Position numbers and translations under genes: made by a program
Notes under the pieces: model-generated
What the model was told of the DNA's origin: nothing
Seen by the model: only the letters and a program-made list of their open reading frames with translations
Database searches by the model: none
Shown: positions 57,601 to 64,000 of the stretch, one piece after another
How positions within the stretch are numbered: the stretch's first letter is position 1
Layout: every line of letters starts with the position of its first letter
Assembly (NCBI GenBank): GCA_000818945.1
Contig: KN805420.1
Location: 98,887 to 162,886, forward strand
DNA: 64,000 nt
Reading direction: 5' to 3'
From: Schizochytrium sp. CCTCC M209059
Taxonomy: Eukaryota > Sar > Bigyra > Thraustochytrida > Thraustochytriidae

Positions 57601-58735
57601 TTGAAAGAAGCTCGAAAGAGTTTTTCTTGGTCGCCTTGGTATATCCCATGGTCCAGAAGAGCTGGGCAAGGAAGGCAAGAAACTCCCATTCATGACTTTC
57701 AGCTTTCCCCGCCATGAGTAGGCTTTGGCACATCGAGTTAAGGAGATGATGCTTGCCGTCAGCACCAAGAATTGTGAGAAAAAGGCTCGTTTCGTCCCAA
57801 GGCTCGGCTTTGTTCTTTTCACGACACACACTGTCGAGAGTGTCAAGGATCGAGTCAACATGGTGCTTGGCCATGACATCCACGCCGCAGAGTCTCGCAG
57901 CTTCATCCCGCGAAACAAGCTTCAAAGGTTCTTGGTGGAGCTTCATCCACTTTTGGCGAAAGCTTGTTCCGGTTGCTGCCTGCATTGGCGCTGTTGCTGA
58001 CGAGATTGGCGCGTTCGAGACCGTCACAGCTGGTGCAGATGCAGCTACGCAATTCGAAGCAGAGGTCGACGATGAACAAGACGCGGTACGGGATGGACCA
58101 CTCTGGAAGTTGGTGTCGCATACCGTGCTTGAGGTGTTCGAAGACGATGGCCCATCGACGGCAGAGTCTGTTCGACGTTTCTTGTTCATTCTACAATCCT
58201 TGTGATTTGAACGTTTGTGACCAAATTCGTTGCACGCATTGCACCTCACGGCTTCCATCGATCCTTCAGGTTCTCCGTTGCGTCGCGTTGCCTGCGCTTG
58301 GCCAGGTTGCGTTCCCTCGGCCAGGTTGCGATGGTTAGAGTGATGGTTAGATCGCAGGTTCCACGAAGATGTCGTGTTCGCAGCTCGTGCTGAGCGTGGT
58401 GCTTGCTGCGCCGGCGGGCTAGGCCACTCGGCCTCGTTCACCAGCGCAAGCGACCTGCTAGAAGGCCTGTACGCAGCCGCGGGCTTGGGTACGCGCCCTG
58501 AATAGCCCGCAAACTGAGCGTCGAGCAGGGCAGCAGGCAAAGCGACTTTGCCATCTCCGAAAAAAGGTAAACTAACTGTCGCACAACCTTGGGCCGATTT
58601 CGTGTGGCACCTTGGGCAAGACTGAGCAACCAGACACAGTGTCATCTCCAAAAGCGAAGACGTGAATGGGCTAGAGACTCTAGAAACGGGCAGAATCAGG
58701 GTACTTAATGTCACCCTTAATCCACAATACAACAT
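54650..58735 (-). CDS. piggyBac-like transposase with internal YqaJ-like nuclease domain
   Basis: 1361 residues with an ATG start, about twice the usual piggyBac length. A zinc-knuckle-like CNACNEFGHKRSNHKDC lies at ~165-181. The DDE_Tnp_1_7-like domain starts with LRVTIDD (first Asp ~448). VQVCLDRGYPSEELYKLCARLG (second Asp ~528) follows, and after a long interruption SKQGVDGLDDY with N-W-E-T-K and V-L-I-N-A-L (third Asp ~1108). The C-terminal Cys cluster KRCVVCGEGSRKRCSFC...CWRQWH (~1268-1315) fits the piggyBac zinc ribbon. Inserted at ~680-805 is an acidic Asp/Glu/Ser linker, then at ~805-1030 a PD-(D/E)xK fold like YqaJ: GQRCADWFMLKMLLITGTSA, GIINESGI, a SADNIIV Asp, PLEIKTK, then YRGQLLHQAAIY. 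The frame is intact with no internal stop, so the element could be active or recently so. Confidence 0.82.
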   Translation of the reverse strand: MLYCGLRVTLSTLILPVSRVSSPFTSSLLEMTLCLVAQSCPRCHTKSAQGCATVSLPFFGDGKVALPAALLDAQFAGYSGRVPKPAAAYRPSSRSLALVNEAEWPSPPAQQAPRSARAANTTSSWNLRSNHHSNHRNLAEGTQPGQAQATRRNGEPEGSMEAVRCNACNEFGHKRSNHKDCRMNKKRRTDSAVDGPSSSNTSSTVCDTNFQSGPSRTASCSSSTSASNCVAASAPAVTVSNAPISSATAPMQAATGTSFRQKWMKLHQEPLKLVSRDEAARLCGVDVMAKHHVDSILDTLDSVCREKNKAEPWDETSLFLTILGADGKHHLLNSMCQSLLMAGKAESHEWEFLAFLAQLFWTMGYTKATKKNSFELLSTFMTMKGYAGTDVLLDLTRFNTLQKHFRGFPPQASANASSHLDETDNAAKMHSLEEKLAEITLRLFANKNLRVTIDDRNRGTVSASNPVNTYRPRKRHQNGAGSDASADAIFRVKLFSQLYDRQYNQAQVLEKILQRIKDAAGGDVAGVQVCLDRGYPSEELYKLCARLGFDLIVVNDKERHQGNPFLSHTAQKDTRAKYVNRGWATSNLNIHPKFLVDDAPKLGSEIFAASKSLTRGSGRSKVIAHAYAVREYGDAKRSRIHRFVSMLPSDMEDAFKNTFVFESSGRVLESIAQTWLFYPAPKSRRPTPIVTADSENDMETSSVAETCLDDGEIALDGDDYEDEEYESNSEVCEGEENPEDAGACVAHCDDEVCDASQSDRNRTTNPSHSEDMEPLPNEPMTDAMRRIIEAPSPERKDVEAHISASVVPLTAGQRCADWFMLKMLLITGTSAQQIAKEDARCRPFLYEDPTRTKPPQVLTSSALSRMLCAGWFHAKKPDGSKANRAMAIGIINESGITRQLRKKKFVDAVFEIGLVQKKGRPGLGVSADNIIVIRPPGETNRAARIVAPLEIKTKVSPRTQDRPTKISRRHGPYFYCNVGSTKWFEAVPTEYRGQLLHQAAIYDSEYVVFCVGTTRTINYVVLIRSPLQTRQKWLQAFEEVERRFIDWAYAASPALSSSAIPCAYTEEDRKLLASRLPLWSAYHSRLKSSGIFVPVRLTRSLVQYYYSASKQGVDGLDDYSERFDTRALKTNWETKVVIGMVTDVLINALIVWRIIITSNKLGGEWQSLKKFQQDCSRSCQVSDFVQQVTLGLLAKASGLKRGLSNEHVIGNATALGRPEQENNGHVTTRRLTNDEHAKLRISNGKRDVIQSANTNSVKTLRLSGNSHPEVGCNQKRCVVCGEGSRKRCSFCNVTLHVRLKTSTSQTKTCWRQWHEDDIVRRRNYTRRSPTASSSHSGNSTPQSSHHSGSSTPCSHTHHSAP

Positions 58736-59056
58736 TCTTTTTTAGATGCACCACCTTCCAAAGGTTCTAAAGTGGATTATAATCCACATTAGAAATCATC
58801 GGGATATTGTCTATTGAAACATCCTTTTCATTACTTCAAATCGAATCGAGAGAGCGAAAAAAGGTTTATACCCGAGCATCAAGCCGAGCAAACATCGTTC
58901 ACGTTGACCTGCATGACCAAGGGTATCCTTCTTCTAAAAGCCTTCGTTGCAGGAAATTTCTGAGAGGCGAGACGGGTAGCGCGGGAGCTCTTGCTTGCTT
59001 GCACGCGCACGTCGCTTGACGAGGTCGCGCCGGCGTGTGTACACGCAACTTGAAAG
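58736..59056. other. Element end and upstream region of GT8-like copy 4
   Basis: Includes the right inverted repeat of the inner element. The remaining ~250 bp to the GT8 ATG hold no recognisable continuation of the truncated XPG gene. Confidence 0.5.
58767..58803 (-). repeat. Right inverted-repeat end of the inner element
   Basis: A 26-bp near-palindrome CTAAAGTGGATTATAATCCACATTAG (58767-58792), three bases, then TCATCGGG (58796-58803). It mirrors 54233-54273. Confidence 0.7.
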
Positions 59057-60865
59057 ATGGTCATGAGCCCGCGAGCTTCGGCGGTTGAACCAAAGAATCT
59101 GCCAAGCCCTTCGCCGGTGACAAGCCCGCGCAGACGATCCTTGCCGAGCAGCGTGCTCTCTCGACCCTTTGTGCCTGCCTTTGCGTGCGCCGCTCTCGTC
59201 GTGTTGGCTATCACGGGCCTCAACATGCTCCAGGGCGCCCAAATATTTCAGGATTCGGAGCTAAAGATCATAAGGAGCGAAACGTTCATGACTGTGAACT
59301 CAAGCTTCTCTCCTACCATTTTACAAAATGACCCAGTGCCTGTACGCTCCGCAATATGGCTTACCCTTCTTGATGAAGAATCAACCTCGGAAGAGGGTGC
59401 ACTAGCTTTCAAACGCCACATGGTTTCGAAACATGCATACGGTGCGATTGCCTGGGAAAACATGGGGGTTATTGTCACACCAGAAGCGCCAGAAGCCCTT
59501 GTGGCTTGGGCAAAGGACCTCGGTGCTTCAATTCACCGGACGGAGGGCCTTTCTTGCAGCAGTTGGAGCGTACGCGCTCCCAAACAGAAGAAATTGACGA
59601 AGTTGCAGTCTTGGTGCATGACGGACTTTGAGAGTGTGGTTTTTATGAGTGCCAACACGTTGGTCATGCATGATGTGCGCGAGCTTGTGACAATGTGCAG
59701 CGACGATGGGATTGGCTTCTGCGGCGCCGCTTCAGCGTCGGACCTTCCTTACTATCGAGTCGATACTGGGGTTTTTGTGGCTCATCCTTCCGAGGCGCAG
59801 TGCACCGCGCTCACGGAAGTAGCAAAGTCATCAAGGAAGAAGTGGTCTGTGGGCTGCGAGAAGAGCATCCTCAATAATCATTTCCCCTACGCAAATCGAA
59901 CAAACGTTGATCCTCGCTTCAATGTTATATGGTCCGCGAAAGACACAGTACACCGGCTGGAAGATGCCTTTGTGATTCAGTATGACTCCTCCCACGCACC
60001 TTCTATAACTCGCATGGAAATGCAAGCTCTACTTGAGAAAGTCGACCGCCTTTTGGACTCTTTCGAAACGCAGCGTGCTCACCTCGTGCCGAAGCGTGTG
60101 CTTTACGCAACGATGCTGACACCACCGCCCAAAGATGGCTACACACATTCCACTTCTGCGGACATGTTCAAACAGCATCACGTGAGCAAGTTCCTTTATG
60201 GAAACATTCCATGGGAGAATCAGGCCATCATCTACACGGACAATGCCTTCCCCGAGTTTCGCAAGTGGCTTGAGGACCGCGGCGGCCACACGATTGAAGT
60301 CAAACCACTTTTTTGCGAAAATGGGCGTGATAAACGCTATAGATATCAGTTCACCAAGCTGCAGTTTTGGAACCTTACGGACTGGGACACTATCGTTTAC
60401 ACGGATCTCGACACCATCGTCGTTGGGGACATTTCACAGCTTTGGAATGCATGCGTCGACACTGTCAAGGTCTGCGGTGTAGAAGAGCCTCGCTATATGC
60501 CGGGCAGACGCTATATGAATGGTGGCTTGCTTCTGGCAAGACCCGACGCTGCATTTTATAAATATCTCATCGAGGGTCGCGAAACGTATACGCAGTCCAC
60601 GTGGTTGTGCGAGCAGGACTATCTCAATTACTTTCTGACTGGACGTCGTTATGGCGTTGTCGACCCAAAGTACAACGTCATGGGATTTGACCCGAACCGA
60701 AAGATCCCGTTCCAAGCGGCCAGGATCATTCATTACGTACTGGGTCAAGTCAACAGGCTTGAGCTTGGCATCACTGCCTCTGAGCGCGATTTTCTGCATG
60801 CCATGATGGAAAAGGTGAAGATTAAGGCTGACACGTATCAGGACCCGGCAATCACAAAGCCTTAA
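59057..60865 (+). CDS. Tandem-domain GT8-like glycosyltransferase, type II membrane (copy 4)
   Basis: 602 residues with an ATG start (a second ATG two codons on). The signal anchor is at ~38-56 (FACAALVVLAITGLNML). The N-terminal half (AIWLTLLDEE, AFKRHMVSK, FMSANTLVMHDVREL, VDTGVFVAHPS) has lost DxD completely. The C-terminal half keeps KRVLYATMLTP, MFKQHHVSK, IPWENQAIIYTDNAFPEFRKW, QFTKLQFWNLTDWD, YTDLDTIVVGD (Asp ~450, ~452), MNGGLLLARPD, CEQDYLNYFL and IIHY. The closest relative in the window is copy 3, from which it is now separated by the transposon block. A Golgi retaining glycosyltransferase is inferred. Confidence 0.86.
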   Translation: MVMSPRASAVEPKNLPSPSPVTSPRRRSLPSSVLSRPFVPAFACAALVVLAITGLNMLQGAQIFQDSELKIIRSETFMTVNSSFSPTILQNDPVPVRSAIWLTLLDEESTSEEGALAFKRHMVSKHAYGAIAWENMGVIVTPEAPEALVAWAKDLGASIHRTEGLSCSSWSVRAPKQKKLTKLQSWCMTDFESVVFMSANTLVMHDVRELVTMCSDDGIGFCGAASASDLPYYRVDTGVFVAHPSEAQCTALTEVAKSSRKKWSVGCEKSILNNHFPYANRTNVDPRFNVIWSAKDTVHRLEDAFVIQYDSSHAPSITRMEMQALLEKVDRLLDSFETQRAHLVPKRVLYATMLTPPPKDGYTHSTSADMFKQHHVSKFLYGNIPWENQAIIYTDNAFPEFRKWLEDRGGHTIEVKPLFCENGRDKRYRYQFTKLQFWNLTDWDTIVYTDLDTIVVGDISQLWNACVDTVKVCGVEEPRYMPGRRYMNGGLLLARPDAAFYKYLIEGRETYTQSTWLCEQDYLNYFLTGRRYGVVDPKYNVMGFDPNRKIPFQAARIIHYVLGQVNRLELGITASERDFLHAMMEKVKIKADTYQDPAITKP

Positions 60866-61265
60866 TCAAGGATTATAGTCGGCGCTGGCCGACCAAGGCC
60901 AGCGCTAGGAAGGAAAGGAATTGAGGAAAAGAATTTGGAAAAGGAATGGGAACAGAAACGGTACTGGAAATTGAAAGGCTAAAAGGTAATGGAAAACATT
61001 CGATTGATGGCTAGCGCAATGGAAACGTTGGTTCCTTTTCAGGTCCACTAGCCTCGTACTAGCCTGTGAATTCTTATTACAATGTTCTGTCATGGTAGGA
61101 CCAGCTGAACCCATCGGTTCCCGATCACTGGGTCGGCGCCGTGATGTTAAACCACCGTGCTTTTTTATCTTTTCATATTCCAAGACGACCAAGGGACATG
61201 CAGACTTTAAACTATTTTGCCTCGCGCGAGACTGCCCGCGTCGCACAAGACTGGGCCGACCCAGT
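60866..61265. other. Intergenic, GGAA-rich 3' flank and promoter region
   Basis: It has a GGAAAGGAA-rich stretch at 60905-61000 and no gene. The downstream frame is open from an ATG at 61092, but its 58 extra residues would precede the membrane anchor. Confidence 0.45.
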
Positions 61266-63935
61266 ATGCGGGCAATGGAGACAGCCCACCGTGCGGTGGC
61301 TTGCGTTCTTGCGCTGGGAGTAGTTGTCGCGGCTCTCAACCTGAAACTTGTCGACTCCCAGTGGTTTGCGGCAGGAGGCGACGATCCGTTCAACGAGGCC
61401 CTGCGCTGGGAAGAGACGTTTGCGGTGCCCTTTCAAGAAGCTCGTAGCGACGCAACACTGTTTGGCGCGGATGGTCCCTTCGCTCCGAGCAGCGCCGACA
61501 CTGTTGGCGCCGGTCCTTCTGTCGTGCTCGTCATGGGCTGGGGCGACGCTGCTTGCCGCGCCGTGGCAGAAACCTTTGCAGACCATGTAAAATGGGCGGC
61601 ACCTCTTGCGTACGAAGAGCATTTAGAGACGACAAAGAAGACCCTCCTTGCAGCACGCGCAGTTGTCGAGTACGTTGGCGACGTGTCTCTTGGCGCAGAA
61701 GTAGAAGTTGCGCACAAACTCAAGCCCGAAATACGGCTTGCTGCTCAAGATGCCGTTCGCACCCTGCTGGCCGAGCTCGAGACCTTGAGCAAAAAGAACG
61801 GGCCCCTGGTGGCCGTTGTTCCTCATTTGGTCTTTCTCTGGCGCTTTGTGGATGAAGCAGTGCAATCTTCTCCTCCTCCTCCTTCTCCTTCTTCTCCTCC
61901 TTCTCCTTCTTCTCCTCCTTCTCCGCTCCCTCCTTCACGCAGCCAAAATCAAGAAAACGCGCACAAAGTATCACAGAGCTCGCCCAACGTCGAATCGCCT
62001 CGAATAGAGACGCACATCCGACCAGTCATTGTCGTGGAAGACGGCCTTGCTGCCTCATTTCGCGACAACGATCGCCTTGTAGACATTCTCGGTCCAAGTC
62101 TTGTAGACGAAAGCGTGCTCGACACGATTTGCATGCTACGGCTTCGACCTCAAGATCGCAACCTCACCGGCGACTTTGCTGGCATGAATCAGCGCCGATT
62201 TCGTGAGACGCTCTTTGCTGGAAAAATTTACACAAATGCTACTGCGCAAAAAAACACTTTCGAAACGCCTCCCTGCCAGATCACAGACCTTCCGCTGTTC
62301 CGAAACGCGATTATATGGTCAAAAGTTTCAGACGCACTTTTGCGCGCGCACCACACACACTTGGTACAGTCCACATCTAGCAGAGGTAGCATGAGCGCGA
62401 CACTCCCTCTGATGCGCGTGCCGAGCCGCGATGCATGCAAGAATATTCTCGAGCACCTTGCATTTCGTGCAGCCTCGGAAGCGCACCCAGCATCTTCCAT
62501 AGACCGCCGTTTCAAATCAGATGCGGCAACCCCGATATCCAGCCCAACATCTTCGAGACGCAAGCGCAAACGTAGTAGCGGTAGCAGAGCTAAAATTGAC
62601 GCAGCGAGTGAGCTCGCGAAAACATCTCCGTGCTCTCGCTTCAACGAAGTTGCGGTGGAGCGCCTCACCACGCATCTCGCAGAGGATTTGGAATTACTTC
62701 TTGGCACCTCTATTCTGCAAGCTTTTGGGTTTGAAACACCACTTTTATCTAGATCGGCCCTTGCAAACTTACCAAAGGCACTCCCGAGCGAAATGCAAGT
62801 TGACGCAGGGTACTGTGAGGAGCAGGTTAATCTCAAGCGCCTCTCAATTGAGCAGCGCACTAAGCTAACCTTTTCAGTTGCGCGCTGTCTTCCGTCCTTA
62901 CTCATTATTGGGGCACAAAAGGCAGGAACTGATGAACTCGGAGTCTGGCTTAACCAGATCATGTACGCGCGGCGCCTCGACGGTGGTGTCGAGATTCATT
63001 TCTTTGATTGCCTCGGCCGTGGTCGTGGGTGGCGCCGGCCTTCATGCGCTCGCGCGCGTCGAGCGATGATGCAAGCCGATACGCACGCAGGTTTGGAAAA
63101 TCTCACAATTGCGTTGGAAGCAGGGCAGAAGCGAGCGTTCGCCTGGAGCGAACTTCGCAAGGAGTCCGTTTACCTATCATCGTGGTGGAGACAATATCTG
63201 TCCCTTGGCAATCTTTTCTACACTGCCTACGCCCGCAGGTCAATGACGTTTGAAAAGTCGCCAGCTTACATGGATCTCAGCCACCCGATGGACATAGTGC
63301 GCATGCTTCCATCGGCAAAACTTGTGTTTATGGTTCGCGATCCCGTCTTGCGTTTCGTGTCCTCGTATTTTCAAATGTGCAGCGGCATGTATCAAGCGCT
63401 GGACAATTGCACATATACTGACCTCCGCTCTCGATTTGATACACTTCATCGGGAATTCGACCCTGAATCAATCTCTCAGCAACCTGGTGATGCCTCTGTC
63501 GACTATTTTGTGCGCCGCGGCCTGGCTCACTCCATGTATGCCTACTGGCTTCAAAAATGGAGGGCTGCTTTCCCGGACGAGCAAATTATGCTCGTCTTCT
63601 CGGAACACTTCCGGAACTTTCCACAAGGCGTCGTTTTCGCAATTGAGTCCTTTCTGGGACTTCGTTTGCCCAGGCAGCATTATCACTTCCGGCCGCTTAA
63701 GAACAAACAAGGCTTCTATGTCCTTGGTGAGTATTCAAAGGCGAATAAGCCATCGCATAAGTCTGATCCACCTAGCGACCTCCTCCACGCAATGCGCGCA
63801 TTCTACAGGCCGCATAATCTGGCTTTGCGCCATCTCATAGACGAGTCAGGCATCCATTGGCGTCCTCTAGAAGAGGTGCCGAAGGAGTACGAGGCTAATT
63901 TTTCTCTTCCGTCCTGGCTCGCCAAGGGGGACTGA
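61266..63935 (+). CDS. Golgi-type carbohydrate sulfotransferase with large N-terminal lumenal region
   Basis: 889 residues from the ATG at 61266, chosen because the signal anchor (VACVLALGVVVAALNL) follows at once; an ATG at 61092 would add 58 residues. The N-terminal lumenal half (~30-500) has no match I recognise and contains a Pro/Ser tract (~200-225) from CTC/CTT-type repeats. The C-terminal ~350 residues are a PAPS sulfotransferase. The 5'-phosphosulfate loop LLIIGAQKAGTDEL lies at ~545. A KSPAYMD segment follows, then the 3'-phosphate-binding KLVFMVRDPVLRFVSSY at ~688-703, and further on an IMLVFSEHF strand. This resembles heparan N-/O-sulfotransferases. It likely sulfates the polysaccharide built by the neighbouring Golgi enzymes. 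The stop is TGA. Confidence 0.87.
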   Translation: MRAMETAHRAVACVLALGVVVAALNLKLVDSQWFAAGGDDPFNEALRWEETFAVPFQEARSDATLFGADGPFAPSSADTVGAGPSVVLVMGWGDAACRAVAETFADHVKWAAPLAYEEHLETTKKTLLAARAVVEYVGDVSLGAEVEVAHKLKPEIRLAAQDAVRTLLAELETLSKKNGPLVAVVPHLVFLWRFVDEAVQSSPPPPSPSSPPSPSSPPSPLPPSRSQNQENAHKVSQSSPNVESPRIETHIRPVIVVEDGLAASFRDNDRLVDILGPSLVDESVLDTICMLRLRPQDRNLTGDFAGMNQRRFRETLFAGKIYTNATAQKNTFETPPCQITDLPLFRNAIIWSKVSDALLRAHHTHLVQSTSSRGSMSATLPLMRVPSRDACKNILEHLAFRAASEAHPASSIDRRFKSDAATPISSPTSSRRKRKRSSGSRAKIDAASELAKTSPCSRFNEVAVERLTTHLAEDLELLLGTSILQAFGFETPLLSRSALANLPKALPSEMQVDAGYCEEQVNLKRLSIEQRTKLTFSVARCLPSLLIIGAQKAGTDELGVWLNQIMYARRLDGGVEIHFFDCLGRGRGWRRPSCARARRAMMQADTHAGLENLTIALEAGQKRAFAWSELRKESVYLSSWWRQYLSLGNLFYTAYARRSMTFEKSPAYMDLSHPMDIVRMLPSAKLVFMVRDPVLRFVSSYFQMCSGMYQALDNCTYTDLRSRFDTLHREFDPESISQQPGDASVDYFVRRGLAHSMYAYWLQKWRAAFPDEQIMLVFSEHFRNFPQGVVFAIESFLGLRLPRQHYHFRPLKNKQGFYVLGEYSKANKPSHKSDPPSDLLHAMRAFYRPHNLALRHLIDESGIHWRPLEEVPKEYEANFSLPSWLAKGD

Positions 63936-64000
63936 CTTGTGTAGAATAATTGAATTGACGTGTCTCTGAGTCGAAAGAGTGTTTTCGTTGGGGGGGGGGG
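63936..64000. other. Window end, G homopolymer
   Basis: 3' flank of the sulfotransferase gene. The window ends in a run of ten G, as also seen beside the N gap, so a contig or gap edge may follow. Confidence 0.5.

Larger units (their letters stand above)
54233..58803 (-). mobile_element. piggyBac-like DNA element with palindromic terminal inverted repeats
   Basis: About 4.6 kb containing one large minus-strand gene between inverted ends. Each end has CCCGATGA outermost and a 26-bp GTGGA..TCCAC palindrome 3-7 bp inside. No TTAA duplication, normal for piggyBac, is visible at either border, so the target duplication is unresolved. The left end interrupts the XPG-like frame. Confidence 0.65.

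Noticed and set aside
49302..58815. AATAGACAATAT at 49302-49313 and its inverse at 58804-58815 as the outer transposon ends
   Set aside because: Only 12 bp, no longer inverted repeat and no target duplication seen; could be chance. Genome copies would be needed.
1..64000. tRNA or rRNA genes
   Set aside because: I looked for B-box-like GGTTCGA sequences and conserved rRNA blocks by eye and found none with a matching cloverleaf; a covariance-model scan would be decisive.

Overview
The window reads as nuclear DNA of a unicellular eukaryote. Genes are long, apparently intronless and on both strands, separated by 0.2-4 kb of repeat-bearing spacer. The gene set is eukaryotic: TORC1-type small GTPase, MAPKKK-like and PDK1-like kinases, mitochondrial 2-oxoglutarate dehydrogenase E2, sterol-desaturase-type oxidase, NRAMP transporter, and many type II Golgi-style membrane enzymes. 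Compact intronless genes plus enzymes for a sulfated, possibly pyruvylated polysaccharide suit a stramenopile protist such as a thraustochytrid (Labyrinthulomycetes). That placement is inference; no rRNA or marker gene is present. TGA works as a normal stop in several intact genes.

Layout. 1-2134 holds no recognised gene. 2-8 kb has a LamG/coiled-coil protein, a serine-rich U-box-like protein and a small CHORD-like zinc protein. 8.6-17.8 kb has two paralogous type II membrane glycosyltransferase candidates facing away from each other, with a broken capsular-synthesis-type glycosyltransferase and several dispersed repeats between them. 19.7-42.6 kb is a conserved housekeeping and signalling stretch: NRAMP; a MAPKKK-like kinase; a Popeye/cNMP-binding-like membrane protein; a TPR-PDK1-phosphoesterase fusion; a phosphate-translocator/pyruvyltransferase fusion; a ~103-copy pentanucleotide array; DLST; a 10-N assembly gap; a fatty-acid-hydroxylase-superfamily oxidase; a Rheb-like GTPase; and a Gag1-clamp protein.

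43.3-60.9 kb is a cluster of four GT8-like genes, three intact and one pseudogene. Each intact protein has two GT8-like halves, of which only the C-terminal half keeps the DxD. Between 49.3 and 58.8 kb this cluster is interrupted by DNA-transposon material. It holds a THAP-like/HTH/DDE_Tnp_4 transposase broken by a frameshift and carrying a perfect 42-bp coding minisatellite, a convergent 5'-truncated XPG/FEN-like nuclease with a SWIM finger, and an element bounded by palindromic inverted repeats whose single 1361-aa protein is a piggyBac-like transposase with a YqaJ-like nuclease domain inside its catalytic region. A Golgi-type sulfotransferase ends the window.

Together the glycosyltransferases, the transporter-pyruvyltransferase fusion and the sulfotransferase suggest much of the window serves synthesis and decoration of a secreted or cell-wall polysaccharide. 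The most unusual items are the three domain fusions: TPR-kinase-pseudophosphatase, transporter-pyruvyltransferase, and transposase-nuclease.
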